Assembly: GCA_009772895.1 (NCBI GenBank)
Contig: WOUP01000028.1
Coordinates: forward strand, 1-38,758
DNA length: 38,758 nt
Origin: Puniceicoccaceae bacterium 5H
GTDB taxonomy: Bacteria > Verrucomicrobiota > Verrucomicrobiia > Opitutales > Oceanipulchritudinaceae
Reading direction: 5' to 3'
Part shown: positions 16,963 to 26,411 of the stretch, in pieces
Layout of the letters: the number at the start of each line of letters is the position of its first letter
How positions within the stretch are numbered: position 1 is the stretch's first letter
Notes under the pieces: generated by a model
The model's input: only the letters and a program-made list of their open reading frames with translations
Told to the model about the DNA's origin: nothing
Database searches by the model: none
Program-made: the position numbers and the translations under genes

Positions 16963-17469
16963 TCAGGCGCGCACCGCTCGGTGCTTCAGCGTGGAAGGGG
17001 CCACGCCAAAGCGGTCCGGGAAAGTATTGAAGCCGCTGCACTGGCCGATCGCCACCATCAGCGCGTAGTGGTGAATCGTGTGGCTGAGCAGGAACTGCAG
17101 CTCGCGGCGCACCGAAGAGGGGCTCCACTCCTGCGATTCGCCGCCGTCCATCTTCACTTGCAGCGGGGCGTCGAGCAGGGAGGCGTCCATCTGCTCCAGA
17201 CCATCCGCCAACCGGGCCAGCACGCCTTCCGCATACGCTGGATCGGTCTCGATCATCGTATCGCGGGTACGGTCGTCGTAGTCGACGCGGCCGGTAGCAT
17301 AGCCCTTCAGAAAGCACTCGTAATGGTCGGTATTGTGCCGCATGTGGCCACCCATGGTGCTGTTGAAGCATTGGGGGCACTTCTGGTGGTAAAGCTCGGC
17401 GGGCAGCGTCCGCAGTAGCTCCCGCCCTTGCTCGAGGCAGGAAATGTTATCGGCAATCAATGCAGTCAT
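16963..17469 (-). CDS. DinB/YfiT-like four-helix putative metalloenzyme
   Basis: The 168-residue protein has the histidine arrangement of the DinB/YfiT superfamily: GGHMRHNTDHY (H42, H45, H49) in helix 2 and LLSHTIHHYALM (H130, H133, H134) in helix 4, suitable for one divalent metal. Members are thiol-dependent transferases or detoxification proteins; the precise substrate is not predictable here. A CPQC pair at 31-34 is unusual and could be redox-active or bind a second metal. It is the first confidently called gene of a minus-strand set with the NRDE protein, the hydrolase-DedA-ATP-grasp fusion and thioredoxin. An upstream frame ends at its start codon with an ATGA overlap. Confidence 0.82.
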   Translation of the reverse strand: MTALIADNISCLEQGRELLRTLPAELYHQKCPQCFNSTMGGHMRHNTDHYECFLKGYATGRVDYDDRTRDTMIETDPAYAEGVLARLADGLEQMDASLLDAPLQVKMDGGESQEWSPSSVRRELQFLLSHTIHHYALMVAIGQCSGFNTFPDRFGVAPSTLKHRAVRA

Positions 17470-17629
17470 AACGCGTCCAAACGGGTAAGCCGGCCGTTTT
17501 CACCTACGAGGTAGTGCAGCACAGCCGTAAACGCAACATGATATTCGGGTCGCGCGGCATTACAAACCCCGGCTTCAGTCCATCGTTTCTCATCATTGCC
17601 AAAGGCGGTACGCGTGCTAAGGTCGCCCC

Positions 17630-18751
17630 ATGAGCGCACTTCCCGATCCGGATGAGGCATTCGACTCCATCGAGGCGGCAATCGACGACATTGCTGCCGG
17701 CAAACTGGTGATCGTGACCGATGACGAGGACCGGGAGAACGAGGGCGACCTCGTGATGGCCGCCAGCCTCGCGACCCCCGAAGCCGTCAACATGATGATC
17801 CGCCACGCGCGCGGCCTCATCTGCGTGCCCACGACGGAGAACCAGCTCAAGCGCCTGGGGCTCAACATGATGGTCGCACAAAACCGCGAGAGCCACGGCA
17901 CCGCCTTTACCGTCAGCGTCGACGCCGCCCACAACGTGACCACCGGCATCAGCGCCGCCGACCGCTGCGAGGCCGTGCGCGTCATGGGCGATCCCCACGC
18001 CACCGCCGACCAGCTCGTGACCCCGGGCCACATCTTCCCCCTGCGCGCTCGCCCCGGCGGTGTGCTGGAGCGTGCCGGCCACACCGAAGCCGCGGTCGAC
18101 CTCGTCTCGCTGGCCGGTCTTTCCCCCACCGGCGCGATCTGCGAAATCCTGAACGAAGACGGCAGCGTCGCCCGCCTGCCGGAGTTGCGGGAGTTCAAGC
18201 AGGAGCACGGCCTGAAAATGGTTTCGATCAAGCAGCTGATCGAGTACCGCCTCTCGCAGGAGATGCTGGTCGACAACATTGGTGAAACCGCGGTCGAAAA
18301 CGAATTCGGCTCGTGGACGCTGCGCTACTTCCGCTCGCAGGTGGACCACAGCATCAATTTCGCGCTGGTCAAGGGCGAGTTGAGCGAAGCCCCCACCCTC
18401 GTGCGCGTGCACGCCGAAAACGTGCTGGCCGACGTCTTTGGCGCGCGCCTGCCCAACCGCGGCGACGCCCGCACCCTGCACGAGGCCATGCGCATGATCG
18501 CCGACGTCGGCACCGGTTGCGTGCTCTACCTCAGCCAACCCTGCGGCGGGCTCAAGATCCCCGGCAATCTGGGCAGTGACACCCATTGCCAACAGGAAGG
18601 CGCCTCCCGCGACGCCCGGGCCTATGGCATCGGCGCTCAGATCCTGCGTCAACTCGGCCTGCGCCAGATCCGCCTGATCTCCAGCCACTCGCGCCGCCGC
18701 GTCGCGCTCGCTGCCTACGGCCTCGAGATCGTCGAGCAAGTGGGCCTATAG
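17630..18751 (+). CDS. ribBA: 3,4-dihydroxy-2-butanone 4-phosphate synthase fused to a degenerate GTP cyclohydrolase II
   Basis: The N-terminal half (about 1-205) is an intact DHBP synthase, which converts ribulose 5-phosphate to the four-carbon riboflavin precursor. It has DDEDRENEGDLVMAA, SHGTAFTVS and the active-site RAGHTEAAVDL. The C-terminal half (about 215-373) keeps the GTP cyclohydrolase II outline (LVRVHAENVLADVFGA, GYGLEIVE-like ending YGLEIVEQVGL). However, the three zinc cysteines of the usual SECLTGD and RCDCG motifs are gone (HAENVLAD and LPNRGDA), and RQEGRGIGL has become SQPCGGLKIPG. The second domain should not make the cyclohydrolase product, so a separate RibA is expected elsewhere. 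No FMN riboswitch is recognisable upstream. Cytoplasmic. Confidence 0.92.
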   Translation: MSALPDPDEAFDSIEAAIDDIAAGKLVIVTDDEDRENEGDLVMAASLATPEAVNMMIRHARGLICVPTTENQLKRLGLNMMVAQNRESHGTAFTVSVDAAHNVTTGISAADRCEAVRVMGDPHATADQLVTPGHIFPLRARPGGVLERAGHTEAAVDLVSLAGLSPTGAICEILNEDGSVARLPELREFKQEHGLKMVSIKQLIEYRLSQEMLVDNIGETAVENEFGSWTLRYFRSQVDHSINFALVKGELSEAPTLVRVHAENVLADVFGARLPNRGDARTLHEAMRMIADVGTGCVLYLSQPCGGLKIPGNLGSDTHCQQEGASRDARAYGIGAQILRQLGLRQIRLISSHSRRRVALAAYGLEIVEQVGL

Positions 18752-18916
18752 GCTGAGACGCGAGCCAGGTTGCCGGCGCGGCCAAGCCGGTTGCAGCCGC
18801 GCCTCATGGCAATCCAACGCAGCCCTCGCGCCTGGTAAGCACAGGGATCTCGTGGGCGGCACGAACGGTTATGCTCGCTCGCACAAGCGACGTGAGATTG
18901 CCCTTCCCTTGCACAC

Positions 18917-18946
18917 AAAAAACGCCCGCTCTGGGTGGAGCGGGCG
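18917..18946 (-). terminator. Rho-independent terminator of the giant GH92 gene
   Basis: Read on the minus strand, GCCCGCTC and GAGCGGGC (8-bp stem, extended by one C-G pair) enclose a 6-base loop and are followed by a run of six Ts. It lies about 90 bases past the stop of the 19033-26346 gene. In the remaining bases 18752-18916 I see only a 7-bp GGCGCGG/CCGCGCC inverted repeat without a T-run. Confidence 0.88.
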
Positions 18947-19032
18947 GTAAAGAGTGCGCTGTCCGGGACGGGAGGTCCGATCAGGGCGAACGTCGCCACC
19001 GGACAGCGCGAGCTGACTGAAGTTTCAGGTGC

Positions 19033-22000
19033 TTAGCGCACGTCTTCCTCGACTTGCAGGGCGTCCGAGAGGTCGGGGACCCACATGAAGAAGCGCGCGC
19101 CCGTGTAGTCGAGCACCGGCAGGACTTGCACCTTTCCGATCGGCAGCCAGGTGTCGAGATCCGCGCTGTAGTAGAGCTGCAGCTGGACGGAGATCTGGCC
19201 GTTTTCGTCGACTTCCATGACCGGGTTGCCGCCCCCGAGGCCGACGATGGTGTCGCTCGAGTAGAGGCCGAACTGCTCCTGCAGGTCGCGGTCGTTGCGC
19301 AGGGCATCCAGCAGGCTGCCTTGCAGGTCGGAGTCGAAGAGGCTCGGGTTGAGGCCGTGGGCGACTTCGACGCCGTCGTCGAAGAGGTCGCCGTCGGTGT
19401 CGGCGAGCATGGCGTCGGTGCCGATCTTCTGCTCCTGCAGGTTGGTCAGACCGTCGCCGTCGACATCGTTTTCTGCGGTGTAGTCGAGGCTACCGAACTG
19501 GTCCATTTCCCAGGCGTCTTCCAGGCCGTCACCGTCGGAGTCGACCGCGGTGGAGGCGATGGCGAAGTCACCCTGGTAGTCCAGGCGGGCCCAGACGACG
19601 TTGTTCTCGGTGTCGATGCCCCAGGTGCCGATCGCATCGTCGGCTTGCGCCGCGCGGTAGACCGGTTCGCTGGCGGCAGTGCCGAGGGTGGCCGTGACGG
19701 CGCTGATCCAGTCGCCCTCATCGGCATCGCTGGTGTCGGCGTCGAGGAAGGCCACGAGACTCAGTTGCTGTTCCTGCGAGAGCGACAGCGTGCTGTCGTC
19801 GTAGGAGAGCGCGAGCGTGTAGGCGTCGGAGCGGTTGCGCTGCGGGTGATTGCGCATGCCGTGGATGCTGGCGATGTCGGAGATCAGGCGCACGTCCTCA
19901 GCGTCATACCACTGGCTTTGCTGCACCCAGCCCACCGTGATGTTGCGGTAGAGGCCGAAGGTGGTGTTCTCCGCCGTGAAGTAGGTCGCATCGCTGTTGA
20001 CCCCGTCGGTGATGGCCAGACCGGTGCCGACAAAGCCGCTTTCCTGCGGCGCCTGGTCGCGGATGTTCGCGTCGTTGTAGCTGCCCTCGGCCGCGACGTT
20101 GAACTGACCGCCGTTGCGCGAATACGTGTAGGTATCCCAGATGCTCCAGTCCGTGAAGGTGCCGTCGGTGTTCTGCGGCGCCATGTAATTGTGCATGGAG
20201 ACGAAGTCGCCGTTGACCGTCAGGATCTGGAAGGCGATCGGCGCGCCATCGGTCGCCGTGCTGTCCACGAGGTGGTTCAGGCGCTGGTTGTCGACCGGCG
20301 CACGCTGCAGGCTGTAGAACTTCTCCGAGGCCGAGCCGGCGGTGAGGTAGAAGAACTCCGAGCGTGCATCGTTGTCGAGGTCCACCGCCATCGAGCGATC
20401 GTAGATGTGGTTGTGACCGGCGAGCCAGCCGTCGATCTCGTATTCGGCGCAGGCTTCGATGAAGGGCTGCGGGCCGGTGGAGATATACTCCGTCATGGCC
20501 GGGTGCAGGCTCATCGCAAACACGCCCGAGTGCGAATACGGGAAGATGTGCGCGTCCGGGTGATCGGCGCGGATCTCGGCCAGCTTGGCGCGCAGCCACT
20601 CGCTGTAGTTGACGCCGTCGCCGCCATCCCACTCATCGACCGCGATGAAGAAGGTGTTGGCGCCCGCATCGAGGACAAACGAGTAGTTGCGGTAGTTCGG
20701 GGAGCTTTCGCTGCCGCCCGGCACGTCGGTCGGGTCCACCAGCGGATCGTCGCCTTCGAAGAGCCACGGGAACGCCGTCTCCCACACCCAGGCCTGCGCA
20801 CTGGTCAGGCTGCTGGCGTTGGAGTCGTGGTTGCCGCGCACCGGATAGTAGTCGATGCCCGCTTCGCGCAGCGGCGTGGTCAGGTGCTGCTTGAGCAGTT
20901 CCAGCTGCGAGAGCTTGGAGTCGCCCGAGGAGTTGCCGTCGGTGATGTCACCGACTTCGACCACCAGGTCCGGCGCCAACTCGATGATCTTCTCCGCCAC
21001 GCCATTGGCTTCGTCCACCGGCACGCCGTTGGTCGAGCCCTGCGTGTCCGGCACCACGCCAAACTTCAGCGTCTCACCCAATACTGGCAGCGGTGCACGC
21101 GCCATTTCCGGCGCTTCGTCCGCATCCACCACGAAGGTAAACGTCACCGTGCCGTCCTCTCCGTCGGTCACGGAAATGACGAAGGTATTCTGGCCGATAT
21201 CGGCGGTCGTGGGCGTGCCCGAGAAGGTGCCGTCCTCATTGACCGTCAACCAGTCGGGGCCACTTACCTTGGTGTAGGTCAGCGCATCGCCATCCGGGTC
21301 GGTCACGTAATCGTTGAGGTCGCCCGTGTAGTCGGAGCCCATGTAGGCGCCCGTCTCGGCCGTCACCGTATCACTGTCCGGCGCCGGCGCATTGGCGGAG
21401 TAGATCTGCAGGCCCAGCTCGAGGTTGAAACCGACGTCGGAACTGTTCGGGGCCGAATTGTGGATCTCCACCGCCAACGTATTCTCGCCATCGACGAGTT
21501 GGCTGGCCGCCACGAGGTAGTTGAAGAACTTCGTTTCGTTCGAGCCGTCGATCGTGCCATTGGCATAGGTCTGGTAGTTGACGTCGCCGGACGGCATGTA
21601 GTCGCGGATGATCTCCTGCCCGTTCAGGTAGGCGATCACGCCGTCGTCGTGAATGATGTCGAAGCTCAGCGCCACGACCTCCGCGGCATGCTCCACCGTA
21701 AACGTGCGGCGGAAGTAGTAGGTCGGATACTTGTTGCCCGAGTCGTTGCCGTAGCTGATCGTAGTCGTGTTGTGGCTGTCGCCGTAGCCCAGCTTGGACG
21801 GGCCTTCCGCCCAGCTGCTGTCGTCAAAGCCGCTCGCGCGCCATGCCGTGCCCTGATCGCTGCCGTCGTCCAGATACTTCCACGCGTCGCCCGAGACGAT
21901 AGCGGGGGCTTCGTAGGTCGCTTCCGCGGCAGTGGGCTGGGCCGTGATCGTGCCGGAGGTGTCGACCACTGCATCGCCCTGCATGCCGACAACCTGGAAC

Positions 22001-25000
22001 TCGTAGTCGTTCAGGATCGGCAGGTGGGTATGAGTGTAAGAGGTTGTGGTCGGTGCGAGACCGGAGGCCAGCGTGAGCCATTCGTCGCTGCCGACCATAC
22101 GATAGAGCACGGACAGGGTTTCTGCGTCGTCACTCAATTCGCCACTCCAGGAGAGGGCCACGTGACCGTTGGCATCGACTCCACCCAGCAACACGATGTT
22201 GTTCGTCGGATTGTCGATCTGGCCTTGGGCGAGGATTTTCGCATCGCCAAGCTGCACCGCGTCGACGTCCACCCCACCGCCGACACGCAGGCCGACGTGG
22301 TTGAAGACGAAGGTCGAAGGCGACTGGTCCGAGCCGGTGAAGGCGGACAGCAACACCCCGTCGGAGGCGCGCACGAGTGCCGCATAATAGTCGATCGTGT
22401 CCGTTTCGGAGCGGGTCAGCGTCAGCACGACGCGGTAGGTCCCATCGGTCAGCTCCGGCGTGGGCAGGCGGTAATCAGCCAACGTGCGGCCTTCGCTGGA
22501 AGCGTAGAACGGCTGCGTGGCTCCCTGGTCCTTGCCGAGCATGACGCTCGCGCTGTCGTTGATGGCGTCGTTCGTCGCCAGATAGCCCGGCATGGCCAGA
22601 CCGCTCTGGTCGTTGCCGAAGAACAGGCCCCAACCGATCAGGTCGGAGTCGTTCGTTTCGCCTTCGATACCCGTCAGCGTCAGCGAAGTGCTGAACGTGA
22701 CGGTCGCGCCGGGCTGGTCGAGCGGTACGGCGTCAAAGGAAGCCATCACGGCCGTGTTGGCCGCGGCATCGGTAGCCGCGCCCCAGGTCGGCGCGTTGGT
22801 GTCGGCGCCCGAAAGGTCGACCGAACCATTGGCCAGCGTCCAACCGGTCAGCGCAACGGCATCGTCGCTGGTGACCGCCGCGAAATCGGAGCCCGTGCCC
22901 CAGACGTTCGGGTAAGCGCCCATGACCAGGTCCAGCGTGGAGCCGTTGGTGATGTCGGCATGATGAATCTCCGGCACGTCCAGCGCGGTGCCGTCGAGCA
23001 TCGCGGATTGGACGAACAGGTTCTCATCTCCCGCATTCTCCGCCGTGATCGTGAAGGTCTTGCCGTCGGCGACGTTGAAACGGACCTCCGGCACGCGCGG
23101 GCCGTGCACGTAGTAGACGTCCTGTGTGGCCATCGGGAAGAAGCCCGCCGTGTTGAAGAAATAGAGCGAGGCCATGGCGCCGGAGTCTTCATCGCCCGGG
23201 TAGCCGCTCTCACTGTAACGATCGCGCAGCTGAGACGCCCAGTAGGACGTCAGATACGGGCGATCCGCATAGCTGAAGAGGAAGGTCGTCTGGAAGCCCG
23301 GCTCGTTGGTGTAGTCGACGTAGGCGCCGCTGCCCTGCTCCATCGCGAACTCGAGGCGCTGGATGAAGCGGGCATGCCCCCCCATCAGCTCGACGAGTTC
23401 ATCGCGCTCGTGCGGGACGTTGAACGAGTAGTTCCAGCTCGTACCCTGGTAAAAACCGGAACCGGAGGTCGGTGCATCGCCGAGGAAGTCGCCATTGCGA
23501 TTGCGCCCGCGGATAAAGCCCTTGAAGCCGGCGTCCGTCGCGGATGCATCCCACACATTGCGCCAGTTGCCGGCGCGCTCGAACAAGGCCGCGGCCTCCG
23601 CGTCATGGCCCAGGGACTCGGCGATCGTGGCGGCGGCATAGTCACCATGAGCAAAGCCGAGCGTGGAGGAAGCCGAGGCGAGGCGGAAGTCGTAGCCGTT
23701 GGCATCGCCGTCGGTCGAAACGTAGCCGAGGTCGCGGTAGTCCGGCGTGCGGCGGTTGGCGTTGAACTCGAGCAACGGCCAGACTTGCTGCCAGTCGATG
23801 CCCGGGATGTCCTTGACGAAGGCGTCGAGGATCACGCGGTCCACTTCGTCCCCACCCTGGCCGACCTGGTAGTCCTTGCCCATGATGAAGGCGGTCTCCG
23901 CATGGCCGTTGCGCTGGAAGCGCTCGGCGAAGGAGTTGACGTTGCCGGCCACCGCATCGGGGTCGACGATCGCCAGTAGCGGGAAGAGCGTCTGCCAGGT
24001 ATCCCACAGCGTGTAGTGATCGTCCCAGAAGTCGGCATCTGCCGGCCAGCCTGCCGGATCGCCCGTGCGGTTGCGGGGTTGGATGAGGCTGTGGAAGAGC
24101 GCGGTGTAGAGCTTGCGGGCTTCGGCGATGCTGATGCCGGGCGTCTCGATGGAGCCGAGAGCTTCGTTCCAACGTGCCTTGGCGGCAGTTTCGAGACCTT
24201 CACGGTCCCAGGCCGGGATCTCGTCTTCGAGATACTGACGCGCGCGATCGACCGAGGCGAACGAGACAGCGATCTTGAGGCGCACCGTCTGCGTGGTATT
24301 GGTGTCGAAGCGCATCCAGGCACCCATCGGCTGTCGGGAGTCGATGGAAGCGCTCAACGTGCCGTCGCTGGCTGTGCTGCCGACCCAGGTGCCGCCCGAG
24401 GTGGGCGTCGCGTCGACCACGGCGTAGAAATAGACGTTGTACTGGGCGGGGTTCCAGTTGCTGTCGAAGGTGCCGCCGCCGCTGATCGTGCCGTTCTCGA
24501 GGTCCACCTCGACCGAGCCGTTGAGCATCGCGTCGGTCCGGCCCAGTTTGCGGGCCACGTCGAAGTTCAGGCGCGCGTCGTCGGACGCGGGAAACTCGAA
24601 CTCGTAGATCGCGGCGTTGTCGGTCGGAACGATCTTCACGGCGGTGTCCCAGCCGGTCAGCGTGCCGCTGAAGGCATACGGGCGGGCGTCGATGTCGCTG
24701 AGGCGCGAGCCGTTGTCGTCTTCGTTGGTCGCCTGGCCGATACGGGGCGAAACGAGGAAATTGCCGTAGGACAGCGTCGACGAGCCCGAACCGGAGGCGT
24801 GGAGCTGCGAAAAGCCGACCACGGGGCTGCCGGAGGCATAGCCGGAGGCGGCCGCGGCAACCGTGTCGGGGCTGGGATAGATCGAGCCGTGCGGCAGGAC
24901 CGGACCCGGAACCGTCGAACCGGCACCCGTGACGCCGATGAAGGTGTCGACGAGGTCGGCCGGTTCGGTATCGGGATCGACCAGCGGATCCGGCAGGTCG

Positions 25001-26346
25001 TCGGACAGCGTCAGCCCGGGGTTTTGATAAAGCTGCAGGGCCTGCGTCTCGGTCACGAGGCCTTCGTAGATCTGGAAGTCGTCCACATCGCCGTTCAGGT
25101 CGTCCAGGACCGAACCGTTGCGCAGGAACGCGCCGATCGCGAAATAGCGAATCGGGTTGGTCGTGATGGAAACGGGAACGTCGCTCACTCCAGCCAGCTG
25201 GCCGTCGATGTAGACCAGGCGCACGTTTTCCTGATAGACGGCGACGACGTGGTGCCAGAGGCTGTCCGACACGTCTGCGCCGGTGTTGATCTCGCCTTCG
25301 TTGCTGCCGCTGCCGCCGTTGCGCTGACGCACGCGCAACCCGAGACCGCCGGTTTCGCGGGTCGCGATCTCAAAGCCGGTATTATAGGTCGCGGAGTCCG
25401 TCGAAGCGGTGGTCATGCCCATCACGGCCTGGGTGTTGGCCGCGGCTTCATCCGGCGTCTGGCGCACCCAGAACGCGACGCTGAAGGGATCGAATTCGCT
25501 GTAATCGCCGAGGATCGCCAACGCATCACCGGCCTCCAGATCGGCCAGCAGGTAGTCGTCCGAACCACCCAGCTGGACGAAACCGCCCGCCGCACCGTCG
25601 GAGCCCATAAACGCCACCGAATCGCCATTGACGGTCAGCGACGCGACGCCGAGGGCGTCCGAAGCATCGCCGTCGAGCTTGTAGTGGTGCGCCAGCTTGG
25701 CCGCCGTGGCGGGGTCCGGATACTGGTTGAAGCTCAGGTTGTCGATCGCGTGACGCCCGTTGGAACCGTAGGTTTCCGAGGTGCGGTCGAAGGTGAGCGT
25801 GTAGTCTTCGCCCAGCTCACCGGTGAAGTTCGGGGAGACCGTGATGACGGAGGCATCCTTCGACGCGTTGTCGAGCGCCACGTGCTGGCTCCATACCAGG
25901 TTGTTGTGGGAGTCCGTCAGCGTCAGGTCCCATTCCGTGACCCCGGACGTCTCTTGGGTGTGGACGAAATCGAAGGAATTCAGCACCAGCGCATAACCGG
26001 CGTCTGCCTTGAAGCTGATGGTGTGAAAGTCGATGTCGAGCTGGCCGATACGCGGGATATCGCCCTCGTTGTCCCAGGCGCCCCCGCCCACGGTGAGGTT
26101 TTCGAGGTCGGTAAACCAGGAGCTGGTGTGGATATCCCACTGAGCATCCCAGGAAAGCGCGATATTGGGCGTGGTACCATTCGTGACCACGTAACCGTTG
26201 CCATCGGCCGTGGCATTGGAAGCCAGATCGGAGGGGACCGTAGTGTTGCTCCCCCCTAGCTGGCCAAAGCCAACGACCGTGGCCTGGCTGGTACTAGCGA
26301 AACCGGCTAGTAGCCCGAGCGTTAAAAGAGCTGAAGAAGTTTTCAT
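19033..26346 (-). CDS. Giant secreted GH92 mannosidase + calcineurin-type phosphoesterase multidomain protein
   Basis: The 2437-residue exported protein has a signal peptide (1-22), an N-terminal beta-domain (about 23-210) and a LamG-like domain (about 215-440). The GH92 alpha-mannosidase (about 463-1150) shows DTFIGVTGAGSTVPGPVLPHG, GTSWNYSFNVPHE, NEPGFQTTFLFSY and GYPGDEDSGAM, with base pair D1052/D1054. The general-acid Glu is replaced by Q967. After lectin/Fn3-like sandwiches come a galactose-binding-like domain (about 1480-1650) and a cadherin-like domain (about 1660-1745). The calcineurin-like phosphoesterase (about 1755-2010) has PDTQ (D1767), GDITDGN, GNHDS (N1839/H1840), YSHSG and GHNH (H1978/H1980). 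Thrombospondin-3 calcium repeats (about 2270-2330) and a short C-terminal domain follow. No PEP-CTERM signal is present. It should act on exogenous phosphorylated mannans or glycoproteins; that is inference. Confidence 0.9.
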   Translation of the reverse strand: MKTSSALLTLGLLAGFASTSQATVVGFGQLGGSNTTVPSDLASNATADGNGYVVTNGTTPNIALSWDAQWDIHTSSWFTDLENLTVGGGAWDNEGDIPRIGQLDIDFHTISFKADAGYALVLNSFDFVHTQETSGVTEWDLTLTDSHNNLVWSQHVALDNASKDASVITVSPNFTGELGEDYTLTFDRTSETYGSNGRHAIDNLSFNQYPDPATAAKLAHHYKLDGDASDALGVASLTVNGDSVAFMGSDGAAGGFVQLGGSDDYLLADLEAGDALAILGDYSEFDPFSVAFWVRQTPDEAAANTQAVMGMTTASTDSATYNTGFEIATRETGGLGLRVRQRNGGSGSNEGEINTGADVSDSLWHHVVAVYQENVRLVYIDGQLAGVSDVPVSITTNPIRYFAIGAFLRNGSVLDDLNGDVDDFQIYEGLVTETQALQLYQNPGLTLSDDLPDPLVDPDTEPADLVDTFIGVTGAGSTVPGPVLPHGSIYPSPDTVAAAASGYASGSPVVGFSQLHASGSGSSTLSYGNFLVSPRIGQATNEDDNGSRLSDIDARPYAFSGTLTGWDTAVKIVPTDNAAIYEFEFPASDDARLNFDVARKLGRTDAMLNGSVEVDLENGTISGGGTFDSNWNPAQYNVYFYAVVDATPTSGGTWVGSTASDGTLSASIDSRQPMGAWMRFDTNTTQTVRLKIAVSFASVDRARQYLEDEIPAWDREGLETAAKARWNEALGSIETPGISIAEARKLYTALFHSLIQPRNRTGDPAGWPADADFWDDHYTLWDTWQTLFPLLAIVDPDAVAGNVNSFAERFQRNGHAETAFIMGKDYQVGQGGDEVDRVILDAFVKDIPGIDWQQVWPLLEFNANRRTPDYRDLGYVSTDGDANGYDFRLASASSTLGFAHGDYAAATIAESLGHDAEAAALFERAGNWRNVWDASATDAGFKGFIRGRNRNGDFLGDAPTSGSGFYQGTSWNYSFNVPHERDELVELMGGHARFIQRLEFAMEQGSGAYVDYTNEPGFQTTFLFSYADRPYLTSYWASQLRDRYSESGYPGDEDSGAMASLYFFNTAGFFPMATQDVYYVHGPRVPEVRFNVADGKTFTITAENAGDENLFVQSAMLDGTALDVPEIHHADITNGSTLDLVMGAYPNVWGTGSDFAAVTSDDAVALTGWTLANGSVDLSGADTNAPTWGAATDAAANTAVMASFDAVPLDQPGATVTFSTSLTLTGIEGETNDSDLIGWGLFFGNDQSGLAMPGYLATNDAINDSASVMLGKDQGATQPFYASSEGRTLADYRLPTPELTDGTYRVVLTLTRSETDTIDYYAALVRASDGVLLSAFTGSDQSPSTFVFNHVGLRVGGGVDVDAVQLGDAKILAQGQIDNPTNNIVLLGGVDANGHVALSWSGELSDDAETLSVLYRMVGSDEWLTLASGLAPTTTSYTHTHLPILNDYEFQVVGMQGDAVVDTSGTITAQPTAAEATYEAPAIVSGDAWKYLDDGSDQGTAWRASGFDDSSWAEGPSKLGYGDSHNTTTISYGNDSGNKYPTYYFRRTFTVEHAAEVVALSFDIIHDDGVIAYLNGQEIIRDYMPSGDVNYQTYANGTIDGSNETKFFNYLVAASQLVDGENTLAVEIHNSAPNSSDVGFNLELGLQIYSANAPAPDSDTVTAETGAYMGSDYTGDLNDYVTDPDGDALTYTKVSGPDWLTVNEDGTFSGTPTTADIGQNTFVISVTDGEDGTVTFTFVVDADEAPEMARAPLPVLGETLKFGVVPDTQGSTNGVPVDEANGVAEKIIELAPDLVVEVGDITDGNSSGDSKLSQLELLKQHLTTPLREAGIDYYPVRGNHDSNASSLTSAQAWVWETAFPWLFEGDDPLVDPTDVPGGSESSPNYRNYSFVLDAGANTFFIAVDEWDGGDGVNYSEWLRAKLAEIRADHPDAHIFPYSHSGVFAMSLHPAMTEYISTGPQPFIEACAEYEIDGWLAGHNHIYDRSMAVDLDNDARSEFFYLTAGSASEKFYSLQRAPVDNQRLNHLVDSTATDGAPIAFQILTVNGDFVSMHNYMAPQNTDGTFTDWSIWDTYTYSRNGGQFNVAAEGSYNDANIRDQAPQESGFVGTGLAITDGVNSDATYFTAENTTFGLYRNITVGWVQQSQWYDAEDVRLISDIASIHGMRNHPQRNRSDAYTLALSYDDSTLSLSQEQQLSLVAFLDADTSDADEGDWISAVTATLGTAASEPVYRAAQADDAIGTWGIDTENNVVWARLDYQGDFAIASTAVDSDGDGLEDAWEMDQFGSLDYTAENDVDGDGLTNLQEQKIGTDAMLADTDGDLFDDGVEVAHGLNPSLFDSDLQGSLLDALRNDRDLQEQFGLYSSDTIVGLGGGNPVMEVDENGQISVQLQLYYSADLDTWLPIGKVQVLPVLDYTGARFFMWVPDLSDALQVEEDVR

Positions 26347-26411
26347 GCAAGCAGTGTGTTCGACGGGGCAGATCTCCCCTGCAAAAACGATAGGTGCCTA
26401 AAATGAAGGGA

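Noticed and set aside
17470-17629. FMN riboswitch before ribBA
   Set aside because: The conserved RFN elements are not present in the 160-base leader.
19054-23979. 1641-codon open frame antisense to the giant GH92 gene
   Set aside because: Its Val/Arg/Asp/Gly-rich, repeat-free translation has no domains and mirrors the GC-rich third positions of the real gene on the other strand.
24016-26259. 747-codon plus-strand frame inside the same gene
   Set aside because: Same shadow effect; no start signal or recognisable motif.
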